From positions 4,373,001 to 4,437,000 of the forward strand of contig NW_026944385.1 in NCBI RefSeq assembly GCF_033439725.1: a DNA stretch of 64,000 bases. The letters are read 5' to 3'. Numbering within the stretch: the first letter of the stretch is position 1; every line of letters starts with the position of its first letter. A program made the position numbers and the translations under genes. This DNA comes from Neurospora tetraspora. Lineage: Eukaryota; Ascomycota; Sordariomycetes; Sordariales; Sordariaceae. This document shows positions 10,659-21,308 of the stretch, piece after piece. The notes below the pieces were generated by a model, which worked only from the letters and a program-made list of their open reading frames with translations, was not told the origin of the DNA and made no database searches.

Positions 10659-12203
10659 ATGCACGACCTCGAAACCCTCAACACAGGCGGTTACGCCTCC
10701 ACCACCCACCTCAAACTAACCTGCCCGCTCCCCTCGGGCCTGCCCCCCGCCATCCTCACCCTCGGCGCCACCCTCACGCACCTCGACCTCTCTTCCACGG
10801 GCCTCTCCTCCCTCCCGTCCGAATTCGGCACCTCCCTTCCCAACCTGCGCATCCTGTTTTTGTCTTCCAACAATTTCACCACTTTTCCCTCCGTTTTGGC
10901 GGAATGTCCTTCCCTAGAGATGGTCGCCTTCCGGTCGAACGGCATGACTACCATCCCGGAGGGTTCCTTGCCCAAAAATCTGAGGTGGTTGATTCTGACG
11001 GATAATCAGATCTCGACGCTACCTGAGGATTTGGGCAAGTGCGAGAGGCTGGAGAAGTGCATGTTATCCGGGAACCGGTTGAGCAGCTTGCCAGAGTCGA
11101 TGGCGACGGGGTGTAAAAACCTGGCGCTGCTAAGGTTGAGCGCGAACCGGTTCGAGAGCATCCCGGAGTGGTTGTTTAACTTACCAAAGCTGGCGTTCTT
11201 GTCGTTTGCGGGGAATCCTTGTGTCAAGGAGCAGACGAGCGCGGCGACGGCGAAGGCGGGGAAGAGGTTTGATTTGGAGAGGATCGAGTGGAAGAACCTT
11301 CAAGTGCAGGAGACGCTGGGCGAGGGGGCGTCGGGGGTTATTAGCAGGGGTTTGTGGAAGCAGAGCGAGGAGTACGCGGAGGAGGTGGCCATCAAGGTGT
11401 TCAAGGGCGGCGTGACGAGCGATGGGACGCCGAAGGATGAGATGGCGGCGGTGCTGGCGGCGGGGTTTCATGAGGGGTTGATTACGGTTTTGGGGAGGGT
11501 GGTTGGGCATCCTGATGAGGTTGTTGAAGGAGGCGAGGGGGGTGCTGCTGAAGGGGAGGAGGAGAAGAAGAAGTTCCAAGGAGGGATTGTGATGCAGTTG
11601 ATTCCGGAGTACTACTCGGCTCTTGGGCTGCCGCCTTCTTTTGATACGTGCAGCCGTGACTGCTTCCCAGAGGACGCCTCGCTGAGCGCGGCTGAGGCGC
11701 TGGGGATGTTGACAGGCATTGCTGGAGCGGCCGCTCATCTCCATCAGAGAGGAATCGCTCATGGCGATCTGTACGCGCACAACATCCTGGCTAGCAAGGC
11801 AGACAGACATGCCTTGCTGGGAGACTTTGGTGCTGCTACAATTTATGGCACGGACGAGGACATCTACGCCGGCATGGAGAAGTTGGAAGTGTTGGCTTTT
11901 GCGCATCTGTTGGAGGATGTGCTTGGTTTGATCAGGAGGGAGAAGGAGAAGAAGTCAACTCAGACTCCAGAGGCGAAGATGGCGATCGAAGTCGCCGACG
12001 CGGCTCCTCCCGCCTTCAGGGACAGCAGCGAACTCACAGAAGAGGAAGAGGAGGCCATCGCTCAAGGGTTGGAGAAACTGCAGTTGCAGTGTGCTGACCC
12101 TCAAGTTAACTCGCGCCCGTCGTTTGAGGATATTGCGGTGGAGTTGGAGGACTTGGTTGGCTTCAGGGGTATGATGCGGATTCCGATTCCCAACCTCAAC
12201 TAA
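10659..12203 (+). CDS. Leucine-rich-repeat protein with divergent protein-kinase domain
   Basis: This is a single-exon gene of 514 aa with ATG in context caaaaATGc. Residues 1 to about 200 hold six or so leucine-rich repeats (THLDLSSTGLSSLPSEF, LRILFLSSNNFTTFP, LRWLILTDNQISTLPEDL). A kinase-like domain spans about 215-505. It has a glycine loop (LGEGASGVISRG), the VAIK lysine near residue 245, a catalytic loop written HGDLYAHNIL near 367 instead of the usual HRDxKxxN, and GDFG near 388. The Asp, Asn and DFG positions needed for phosphotransfer are present; the HRD arginine is Gly. The same HGD.YAHN..GDFGAA pattern is, from memory, typical of bacterial LRR-kinase proteins, so an ancient transfer is possible. 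Substrate and pathway are unknown. Confidence 0.85.
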   Translation: MHDLETLNTGGYASTTHLKLTCPLPSGLPPAILTLGATLTHLDLSSTGLSSLPSEFGTSLPNLRILFLSSNNFTTFPSVLAECPSLEMVAFRSNGMTTIPEGSLPKNLRWLILTDNQISTLPEDLGKCERLEKCMLSGNRLSSLPESMATGCKNLALLRLSANRFESIPEWLFNLPKLAFLSFAGNPCVKEQTSAATAKAGKRFDLERIEWKNLQVQETLGEGASGVISRGLWKQSEEYAEEVAIKVFKGGVTSDGTPKDEMAAVLAAGFHEGLITVLGRVVGHPDEVVEGGEGGAAEGEEEKKKFQGGIVMQLIPEYYSALGLPPSFDTCSRDCFPEDASLSAAEALGMLTGIAGAAAHLHQRGIAHGDLYAHNILASKADRHALLGDFGAATIYGTDEDIYAGMEKLEVLAFAHLLEDVLGLIRREKEKKSTQTPEAKMAIEVADAAPPAFRDSSELTEEEEEAIAQGLEKLQLQCADPQVNSRPSFEDIAVELEDLVGFRGMMRIPIPNLN

Positions 12204-14204
12204 GCGCGGTGTTTGTTGAACCTGCAAACATCTTTTCCCCCATCTCTTTGTGTTGTCCCGCTTTGGTGAGTTCTTTACTGTCAACATCCATACCGCTTCT
12301 GTCCTGCAAGTGGCAGCGTCACATCTACCCTTGCTTTGGCCGGACGTCTCTCTTCCGAGCCAGATTTCGGCTTCTGTGACCGATGTTGATAGCCTTGCCA
12401 ACGTGCAGGGTGTGTAACCGGGTACGGGTAGTTCTCTTATCTGTGTAACAAGCGAGCAAGCAATGGAAACCCGCATCAAGCATGAGAAATGTAGCCATGT
12501 GAGTTTCTGTTGGTTTCCTTGCATGAAGCTATTGGAAAACATGGAGTTCTTGTTGTTGTCACGTCAGCAAGATCGACTATCACTACCCAGGTGTGAGTGC
12601 ATGTGATGCGGAAACAGGGAGTCATCCATGAGAGCGTGGAAATATTGGTTCTACATTTATGCTCGCCAAGTGGTCGCAATGGTCGTGGATGGGCAAGCAT
12701 GGTCACGAGGAAGTTCATCACTCACAGATAACCCATTCGCGAAGACGAGATATCGTAGAGCTACAGTAATGTCCCCTGTTAATGCAACTAATTCCGGCAC
12801 TATGGGGGACAGCTCGGAGTCTTAGCATTAGGGGGGGTTTTTGCATTAAGGGGTGCCTCACTTACATACAAAACTGGGAATCCGGGCCGCAGAAATCTTT
12901 GCATCTAATGGGTCAGTTTGTATGTGTTTGCAAAAGGGTGGGCTTGCATTAACAGGGGACATTACTGTATGGTGTGCATATGGTTGTAACCAACGGAACT
13001 TGCCGATGGCGGTGTCCGATTGATTGCTCAGTTGGTTCTCTTGTGCATACCGTATTGATCACAGGGCGCGAGAGGACATCCAAGAGGGAAGAGAAAGACG
13101 ACCAAAGAGAGATATGCAGAAGAGGTTGAAATCATTGTTTGCTTTGAGTGTCGGTTGATGTCTCGACTGTCGACTCTCGAAGTCATGAAATCGGCAGAAG
13201 GAGGTGTGATGCAGTGGTGAGTGCAGTAGGTTAGACTTGGACGTTTCACCATCACATTTCAACCCTCGGATCATGCCCGAGCAAGAACAAAGACCGAAAA
13301 CAAGATAGCGAATAGAAGGAGTGGATTGGACGTTGCTCCTTCTAAATAACTTCTTCCATGGTGGTTCTGCCCCACCAAGCCCTCGAAGCCCTCGAAGCTC
13401 TCCACCAACCCACCAGCTCGCCGTCCAATCGTCTTGGAGCCAGCCCTGCAGACTTCTTCGAGACTGCAACCAAAATCGACCATCCTGGTCCGGCAAGTGC
13501 TCCCCGACCCCTGTAAGGCACCTGTTCGTCAGCGGTCACGGTACGTACCTGACAGGTTTGTCTTTGAGTTTCAAAGCCAAAGTGGAAAGAAGTCACACTC
13601 CTCTACACATGAAAAGCCAGCTGTCCAACCAGAGAGGCCAGCTTCATCACCTGTCGTGCATTCTTGGCACCAGAGAGTGAAAAAAGAGCACAGCCAAACA
13701 TCTCCAGCTGAATGTCCCCATGTTCGCGCAACAAGCGTATGGTACATTTCCCTCTCTTGATGTTTGCTTCCCTCATCTCGATGCTCTAGAGACTTATCAA
13801 CCTAATTTTCAGCCTCTAGCCTTGCCACTCTCCTCCGGCCATGTGGTCTTTCGTTGGTGGTGACGGCCCGGATGTGGATAACCGGCGATTAGGTTTCCAT
13901 CCTTGTCTCGATTACCTCTGAACTCTACCCACTTTCAACACCTCACCTCACATATCTCTTCTCCATCCCCATCACCTAGGCGCATCACCTATGTATTTAC
14001 CTATGCACTTCCGACATTCCCAGCTTCTTCTTGTCTAAATTGTCAACACTCGACACTCTTTACTCGGCCGAGTCCACCCATCAGTACTCAGCACCACTCA
14101 TGTGGTGCAACAATTATATCCATCAGCCCATAGGGATTGCTAGATCCTGAAAACATGGTAATGATTGTTTGTTCCTCATCTCGCTGTCGTCACACTTTGC
14201 TGAC
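12204..14204. other. Gene-poor region containing a MITE
   Basis: Apart from the transposon relic at 12764-12967, no feature could be supported. Open frames around 13059-13760 overlap on both strands and show no domain. The last few hundred bases are a pyrimidine-rich leader for the fusion gene at 14205. Confidence 0.4.
12764..12967. mobile_element. 204-bp MITE of Tc1/mariner type
   Basis: Perfect 24-bp terminal inverted repeats lie at 12764-12787 (starting CAGTAATGTCCCCTGTTAAT) and 12944-12967. A TA dinucleotide flanks each end (12762-12763, 12968-12969), as expected for a target-site duplication of the Tc1/mariner group. Inside are further copies of a GCATTA plus G-run motif (gcattaggggggg, gcattaaggggtg, gcatctaatgggt). 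There is no coding capacity, so it would need a transposase in trans. Confidence 0.85.
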
Positions 14205-17200
14205 ATGTCCCAAAGATTTAGACAAACATCAACTACGCATCATCTGATCTCCTCTTTACATCAATTATCGTCCAACATATACCACAAGCTTCCACTTTCT
14301 GCCGCCATGTTTCCCATCAGCGCGGCGGCCATGCCTGCCGTCCCAACCAGAAAAGCTCTCATAGTGGTCGACCTCCAAAACGACTTTGTGTCTTCTGACG
14401 GTGCCTTGCCCGTGACCGAACCAGACGGTTTCGTCCATCGCATTCTTGAACTGGTCAAGGTCTTTCGCGATTCCGGTGCTGGCGATGTTGTATGGGTTCG
14501 AAGCGAGTTCGAACAACATCGCGCCCTGGCTACCGAGGGAGACACCATTATAGCATCCGATATACCACCAATACGCCCTTCTAGACTACCAGCTAGAGGA
14601 AGGCGTGCCAACTCCAAAGAGCACGACGAAAAGCTCATGGAAGCTGACGAGGAGGCGTTTTTTACCGTTGTTGACGGCCTTGACAAACCGGCCTGCGTCC
14701 GGAAGGGCACACCAGGAGCCGATTTTCCGCCCAACATTCAGGACTCCATCATGCGTGGTCGCGACTTCGTAACCACCAAATCGCACTACAGCGCATTCCC
14801 TCCGGGCCAATCGCAACTGGTTCAACAGCTGAGAATGCGATTTGTGACGGACATGTACGTGTGTGGTTCCCTTACCAATGTGGGCGTCTTTGCGACCGCC
14901 CTGGAAGCTGGAAAACATGCCTACGACATCACAATCGTGGAGGATTGTTGCGGCTACCGGTCATACCTGCGACACGTCAATGCCATCCGGCAACTAGAGA
15001 AGCTCACGGGTTGCGATCTCCTGGACTCCCCAGCCCTCATTGAAAAGTTACAGCGTGCTCAGCCCAAAAATTTGGCGAAACCTGGGCATGGGACAAAGCC
15101 ATCGAGCGGAAGCCGGGATATCACGAAGCCCGGAAAGGCAAAAGAAACCAAACAGGACAGAAATAAAAAGGCTTCTACAAGTCAATCTACGGGCCTTTCA
15201 CCAACAATGGCCAAGGTGTCAATAGACCCCAGCAATATTCCCTCGATCGAACCACCTGTTCCATCGCAGAGGACCACAAAATCAGGCAGATCTACCACGC
15301 CACAACAACGCCAAGCCCCCAGTAACGCTAATGTACCTCTTACACAGCCCATGGTAACCCGTGGAGACCTGTCGAATCGTTTGTCCCACGATCTTGCGCC
15401 CTTGGAATCTGCTTCAGAGGTTGAAATTGACAACATTGAGTCAGAGTTCTTATCCATCATGCGTCGAAACGTAGGACGAGTTAGCCAATCGCCATCTGGT
15501 TCCTCAAGCGTACTCGGCACGGAAGTAATTGATGGTCCCAGCCTCTCACCATCTTCACAGGATACAAGAGTAGCCGTTAAGCCACAATCTCGACGTGACA
15601 AACCCTCAAAGAGATCATTCTCAAGCTCATCATCCCAAGTCCAGAGCAACAACAAAGATTGGAACTCGGCCGAAGCGCAGGAACCAATCAAGGATACCCC
15701 TCCAAACCTGGCAACACCAAACCAGCCAGATCCCAACAGCCCACAGTCGCCTACCGATTCTCCAGAAACTCGAACAAAGACGTCATCAAACACCATGGAA
15801 GATCATCAGAAGTCTGCCGTTTCTGAACCCCTCTGTGAGGGAGACACTACTGTCATCACCAATGCCCTCTCGCCTGATCTCACCGCCGGTGCCTTTGAGC
15901 GCCTTCTGGAAGAAGTCAGCTGGGCCGGCATGTCTCACTTGGGCGGTGAAGTTCCACGACGCATCGCCGTCCAGGGCGCCATCGACGACGAAGGAAACAT
16001 GCCAGTATACCGACATCCAGCAGACGAGTCCCCACCACTCCTCCCCTTCTCTTCCACCGTTCTTGCCATCAAGAACGAGATCGAGAAGCACCTCGGCCAT
16101 CCACTCAACCACGTCCTAATCCAGCACTACCGCAACAGCAGCGATTACATCAGCGAGCACAGCGACAAGACCTTGGACATTGTCCGCGGCAGTTACATCG
16201 CCAATGTCAGTCTCGGCGCCGAACGAACCATGGTCCTCCGCACCAAGCGACCACCCAAGGACAAGGAAAAGAAAGATGCAGCAACGGCTGCGACCGAAAC
16301 CCCTTCAACTCCCACAACATCAGCAGCAGAAAAGGCCAAACGCCAAATACAGCGCGCCCCCCTCCCGCACAACTCCCTCCTCCGCATGGGCTTGCAAACC
16401 AACATGCGCTGGCTACACGCCATTCGTCCCGACAAGCGCTCCGACCGTGATAAGTCCTCTTCCGAACTGGCCTACTCCGGCGCGCGCATCAGCCTGACCT
16501 TCCGACAGATCGGCACCTTCCTCAACTCTTCTCAAACCAAGATCTGGGGACAGGGCGCCGTCGGAAAAACCAAGGACGAAGCTCAGCCGGTGGTGAACGG
16601 CCAAACAGACGATGCGGTTAGGATGCTGCAGGCGTTTGGGCACGAGAACCATGCCTCGGAGTTTGATTGGGAGAAGAACTATGGAGGGGGGTTCAATGTT
16701 TTGCATATGGGCAGCCCGAAGAGGTTCTTTGCTGGCAGCGTCAAGGGGAGGATGTGCACGGTGGAGAATACGAGGGTGGCGCTGGCGTTGGCGGATATGG
16801 GGATTGGTGTGGCTAGGGGGGCTATTGACGCTTCTGGCTCTGGTGGTTCGGGTGACGGTGCCGGTGAAGGAGACTGGAAGGAGGAACAGCCTGAAGGAAG
16901 GAAGGCCAGGGTCGGAGTCAAGTTCGTGGATAATGATTCAGCGCGGACGGAGGTGATCGGGGACGTGAGTATTCTGAGGTATTTGGATGCCGTGTACGGG
17001 GCGGGAAGGAGGTACGATCAGATGACCCCAGCCCAGGTGGCAAAGAGGTTTGCGAGGCTGGAGGAGGCGGACGACTTGTGGACGGCTTGGAACTGGCTGC
17101 TTAATCGGTCGGACAGGAACATGGATTGCAAACCAGAAGAGATTGATGAGAAGGCCGCTACTTCTCGGGCGGAGAAAATGTTAAATGCGCTCGGGGAGAA

Positions 17201-17945
17201 GGCGTTATGGGAGGAATATGCGCAGGAGGCATATGCTGTTGCGGCGACGGGGACTACGACAACCAGCGCCAACAGCAAAGCAGTTACGCCGGAAGCATCT
17301 GAAGAGCAGCATCAACAACCACAAGCAGACGATTCGAGGGACCAAGACAAGCAACCAGACACAACCAGCCAACTGACACCCTTCTACATCTGCGGCGGCG
17401 ACGTTCCCTCACCAGTCGACTACGCCCTCTGGCCCGTTCTGCATGAAGTAGTCACCAGCGTTGGCGGTGACGAAGAGGTACTCCATATCGGGGAGGGATA
17501 CCTTACCAAGTACTACAGGGCTTTCAAGCAGAGGAGTGCTGTTGCAAAGGTACTTGGTGGTCCTGCCTCTGGTGATGGTGCCGAAAAGGATGGTGGTGCT
17601 GCTAGTGGGGAGAAGGATTCGGCTGCTGCTTCTGCTAATGTCTCTGAAAAGTCAGAGGCAAAGGAAGAGGCAAAGGAGGCTGATGTTGATGATGCTGGGG
17701 CTTGGAAGAAGATACCTCGGCCGGCCGAAGAAGAGAAAACTAGCACAAGTGTCTCTAGGGAGAAGGAGAAGGAAACGGCTCCTGGCAAGGTGAGCGAAGG
17801 CGAGGGGGGGAATGCCGCTGGGAAGAGCAATACTGTTGTTGTTGTTAAGGATAACGGGGATGATACCAATGAGGAAAAGGACAAATACGACGAGGAGGCA
17901 AGGATGATTCCTGATCCTAAGAAAGATCACGGGAAGGATAAGTAG
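14205..17945 (+). CDS. Isochorismatase-like / AlkB-like dioxygenase / GST-C-like fusion protein
   Basis: This is one uninterrupted frame of 1246 aa from the first ATG at 14205; MFPISAAAMPAVP at 14307 is an equally good start. Residues about 50-270 are an isochorismatase-fold hydrolase. The acidic residue (VVDLQNDF) and the lysine (TTKSHYSAF) are present, but the position that carries the catalytic Cys in nicotinamidases is Gly (CGSLTNVGVFATALEAG), as in true isochorismatases. After a long disordered linker, residues about 570-780 form an AlkB-type Fe(II)/2-oxoglutarate dioxygenase. It has HSD near 651 (SEHSDKTLD), a distal His (MRWLHAIRP) and the 2OG arginine (RISLTFRQ). Residues about 930-1110 resemble a glutathione-transferase C-terminal helical domain (VISILRYLDAVYG-like start, DYALWPVLHEV end). 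The tail is Glu/Lys-rich. A role in demethylation of nucleic acid or protein is inferred only from the AlkB fold; substrates are unknown. Confidence 0.88.
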   Translation: MSQRFRQTSTTHHLISSLHQLSSNIYHKLPLSAAMFPISAAAMPAVPTRKALIVVDLQNDFVSSDGALPVTEPDGFVHRILELVKVFRDSGAGDVVWVRSEFEQHRALATEGDTIIASDIPPIRPSRLPARGRRANSKEHDEKLMEADEEAFFTVVDGLDKPACVRKGTPGADFPPNIQDSIMRGRDFVTTKSHYSAFPPGQSQLVQQLRMRFVTDMYVCGSLTNVGVFATALEAGKHAYDITIVEDCCGYRSYLRHVNAIRQLEKLTGCDLLDSPALIEKLQRAQPKNLAKPGHGTKPSSGSRDITKPGKAKETKQDRNKKASTSQSTGLSPTMAKVSIDPSNIPSIEPPVPSQRTTKSGRSTTPQQRQAPSNANVPLTQPMVTRGDLSNRLSHDLAPLESASEVEIDNIESEFLSIMRRNVGRVSQSPSGSSSVLGTEVIDGPSLSPSSQDTRVAVKPQSRRDKPSKRSFSSSSSQVQSNNKDWNSAEAQEPIKDTPPNLATPNQPDPNSPQSPTDSPETRTKTSSNTMEDHQKSAVSEPLCEGDTTVITNALSPDLTAGAFERLLEEVSWAGMSHLGGEVPRRIAVQGAIDDEGNMPVYRHPADESPPLLPFSSTVLAIKNEIEKHLGHPLNHVLIQHYRNSSDYISEHSDKTLDIVRGSYIANVSLGAERTMVLRTKRPPKDKEKKDAATAATETPSTPTTSAAEKAKRQIQRAPLPHNSLLRMGLQTNMRWLHAIRPDKRSDRDKSSSELAYSGARISLTFRQIGTFLNSSQTKIWGQGAVGKTKDEAQPVVNGQTDDAVRMLQAFGHENHASEFDWEKNYGGGFNVLHMGSPKRFFAGSVKGRMCTVENTRVALALADMGIGVARGAIDASGSGGSGDGAGEGDWKEEQPEGRKARVGVKFVDNDSARTEVIGDVSILRYLDAVYGAGRRYDQMTPAQVAKRFARLEEADDLWTAWNWLLNRSDRNMDCKPEEIDEKAATSRAEKMLNALGEKALWEEYAQEAYAVAATGTTTTSANSKAVTPEASEEQHQQPQADDSRDQDKQPDTTSQLTPFYICGGDVPSPVDYALWPVLHEVVTSVGGDEEVLHIGEGYLTKYYRAFKQRSAVAKVLGGPASGDGAEKDGGAASGEKDSAAASANVSEKSEAKEEAKEADVDDAGAWKKIPRPAEEEKTSTSVSREKEKETAPGKVSEGEGGNAAGKSNTVVVVKDNGDDTNEEKDKYDEEARMIPDPKKDHGKDK

Positions 17946-19407
17946 AGAGTTCCGTAGTCGAAAGGGAAGTCTGAGCAGATAGGCAGATTGGGAATATGAG
18001 AAGATGGTAGGTAGAAGAACGGACTGAGATGTTTGGATGATATACCCATCTTGACGATATTCGAAAAAAAAAAAAAAAAAAAAAAGAGTTTATACCCAAT
18101 CAGTTTTGTGCTGTTGCAGTGTTCATTAGAGGTAATTGAATAAATATGCCTTAATTGTGTAGTATTCGTATCGTCATCAAACAACTGCAAAGTGTACCAA
18201 CAAGCCAATTGGGGAGGTGAGTTATGCCCTCGGAGAACCGAGAAACCAGAATTTGAAGGACTTCCTTGGACAATGATGGCAGTTAGTCTAGTTAGTAGGT
18301 AGCGAGAAAAGGGGGGTTTGGAACAAGCATCTATCTAGGTCTAGGTATGTAATGGAGGAAATAAAGTAGAAAATCTAAGGTAGTTGGAAGAAACAAGATA
18401 CTTACCTAAGGGAAAAATTGAGACAAAAATGAAGGGAGGGAAAGAGGAAAGAAACTAAGGGAAGAAGTGTAATCTGGAACTCTAAGAATAGGTAGGCAAA
18501 GAAAAAGAAAACAAGTGAACTGAACCAAAAAGGTAACACGAAAAAAGATTTCGAAGACATCAGGTCAGTCAAATCCTACCTTCTAACGAGAACCATGATA
18601 TACAAGAGACATTGCAGTAAGTAAGCTTTCCGTCCGCTCAACGATGTTCATCTCAGTCTCTGTGCAATGTGCATAAAAAGAGGTAGGTAGGTAGGTATGC
18701 TTGTTGTGAAAGCAATTTCGGCGATGTTCAATCTTTAAGTATGGAAAATGAGTTATGGCAACCAAACAACCTTTTTGATGTATACCTACCTCTATGAATA
18801 CACTGGCATCTTTTTCTTGATGTGATTGAAGGCCATGTCCATTCGAAGAGAGCTAACTTGATCTGTCCGCACCCAAGCACTAGAAACGGTTGACTTGTGA
18901 ACCATAAACCGTTTTGATATATAAAACAACAAAAACTGACGCCGTCGTACCCGTAATGTTAAAGTGAAAGGGCCGCGCGCAGCTAGCTGACAAAAAAACG
19001 TACATACATACATACAAATACATCCCGTCCATCCATCCATCCCATTCCGTTCCATCAGATCATGGTGATAGTCCAGTACCGTTTCCATATAAACCACGTA
19101 GACCGAAAAGAAGAGCAAAAAAATGACAAAGGCAGGAAGTGACTGTTAAACTCACTTCGCCCACTTTCTTCCCGCGCTTCCAGCATCGCTCCTTTTATGC
19201 TCGCTTTTCCTCGACTTCACTTTCGCCTTCCCTTGAGACTGCCCCAGGCGAAGAGGTAGCCGTAGAATCAGGACCCTCAAGGCCGGTTCCCAACAGCTCA
19301 ATCAACGTCGGCCCTCTAAGCCGGCTCCCACTGCCATTCCCATTACTTCCATCATTTTTCAACAACCTCGGCATCATCACCTCCCCCGACCTCGGTCCGT
19401 CAACACC
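17946..19407. other. Convergent intergenic region
   Basis: This is the 3' flank of the fusion gene and of the SHMT gene. It has a poly(A) run of about 22 at 18064-18085 and AGGT-rich repeats (agGTAGGTAGGTAGG near 18680). No gene was seen. Confidence 0.45.
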
Positions 19408-21308
19408 CTAAGACGACTGGTCCCAAGGGCAAGGGTACGTACCCACCCAACTCTCCACCTCGCTCCGCAACTGGACAATCTCCGGGTCCGTCTCGCCATT
19501 ACCCAAGTAGTCCATAAAAGTCTTGATGCGGTTCGCCGCCTTCTCGTTACCCTTCTTGACGGCATCCTCCTTCGCCGCCTTGTTGACGCGCACGGCAATG
19601 GTCACAGCGCGGTCGATAATGTCCGCCACGCGCTGGAAGTCCTCCTCCGTGAACCCGCGGGTGGTCATAGCGGGCGTGCCGATGCGCAGACCGCCCGGGG
19701 TAAGCGCGGACTTGTCGCCCGGGACGGTATTCTTGTTGGAGGCGACGCCGACGAGTTCGAGAACGCGCTCGACGCGGCTGCCGTCGATGCCCTGCGGCTT
19801 GAGGTCGATCAGGACGAGATGGTTATCGGTGCCGCCGCTGACGATGGTGTACCCCAGACCGTTCTTCTCCTTGGGCTCGCCGAGGCGGGTGGCGAGCGCC
19901 TTGGCGTTGGCGAGGACCTGGCTCTGGTAGGCGCGGAACTCGGGCGTCTGGGCCTGCTTAAGGGCGACGGCGAGGGCGGCGATGGTGTGGTTGTGGGGAC
20001 CGCCCTGGTGGCCGGGGAAGACGGACGCGTTGATGGGGTTCTCGAGGTTGTATAGCTCCGGCTCGCCCTTCTTGTTGGTGCGGCGGACGCCGCGGCGGAA
20101 GAAGATCATGGCGCCGCGAGGGCCGCGGAGGGACTTGTGGCTGGTGGTGGTGACGATGTCGGCGTGGGTGAAGGGGCCGGGCAGGACCTTGGCGGCGACG
20201 AGACCGGAGATGTGGGCCATGTCGGCCATGAGGTAGGCGTTGACCTTGTCGCAGATCTCGCGAAGGCGGGCGTAGTCGATCAGGCGGCTGTAGGCGGAGG
20301 CGCCGGCGACGATGATCTTGGGGCGGTAGGTGATAGCGAGCTCCTCGAGCTTGTTGTAGTCGATGTAGCCGGTCTTCTCATCGAGACGGTAGGGAAGGGT
20401 CTCGAAGTACTTGGAGATGAAGGAGATCTTCTTGGTGGGAGTCTGGTAACCGTGCGAAAGATGGCCGCCGTGGGGGAGATCGAGGCCCATCAAGCGGTCG
20501 TGGGTGTCCATGAGGGCCGAGTAGACGTAGAGGTTCGCAGGAGCACCAGAGAGTGCTGGAGAGGCCATGTTAGCTCGGCGCATTCTCTGAGAAGCTGTTG
20601 GAATACTCACCTTGTACGTTGACACCCCATTCCTTGGGATCCAAGCCAAAGGTCTCGAGAGCTCTGTCCTGGCATAGCCTTTCGGAGGCATCGATGAACT
20701 CGTTACCGCCGTAATAACGCGCTCCAGGATAGCCTTCAGAGTACTTGTCTTTGTATGAATGTCAGCTTCTGATCTGTCCCATCTTCTCTCTCTCCGAACG
20801 TACTCTGCATGGGGCTTCCTAGAGCATCGAGGACGGCCTGGGATGTGAAGTTCTCGGAAGGGATAAGGTTGATGAACTGCTTTTGTCTCTGCTTCTCCTA
20901 CATGGCCAAACAAATGTTGTCAGTGTTTACATGCGCAACAGAAGTTTGCTTCACAGGGGAGAGAGTCGCGAACCTTTTCGATAATATCGTACATGACGGG
21001 ATCGGCCGTCTGCAAGTGGGAGGCGAGCATCTGCGCACCGAGTTAGCGACATCATCACAACCACTAATACCACCACCACTCCAGAAAAGAAGGCAGCAGC
21101 GCACCTTTTGCTGGTTGTCATTGGCAATCGACGACGAGGCGAACCTCCTCCAGCTCTTGGGCGCCAACCCCGCGCTCCTCTGTCCTTGCAACTGTATCCG
21201 GGAAGCGGCGGCGCGGCATGTCGTCGAGGTCAGAGTCGCGGCGGAGGTGGTAGAAGCCGCCCGGCGGGCGCAGGCGCGCACAGCAGCTGTGCTCTGGAAG
21301 CTCGACAT
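19408..21308 (-). CDS. SHM1: Serine hydroxymethyltransferase, mitochondrial form
   Basis: Five exons (21308-21105, 21030-20974, 20897-20804, 20748-20611, 20555-19408) give 546 aa. The enzyme interconverts serine plus tetrahydrofolate with glycine plus methylene-tetrahydrofolate, using pyridoxal phosphate. The first ~65 residues are Ala/Ser/Arg-rich without acidic residues until near the end ([15 protein letters not shown]... SWRRFASSS), a typical mitochondrial presequence, so the protein should act in mitochondria. Family landmarks follow: [43 protein letters not shown], the PLP-lysine segment [19 protein letters not shown] and [20 protein letters not shown]. All introns are in compatible phase and restore conserved segments. 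One donor is the less common GTTCGC. The gene converges on the fusion gene at its left. Confidence 0.95.

Noticed and set aside
12764-12967. Reading the inverted repeats at 12764 and 12944 as a rho-type or attenuator hairpin
   Set aside because: The 156-bp gap, TA flanks and lack of a nearby gene fit a transposon relic much better.
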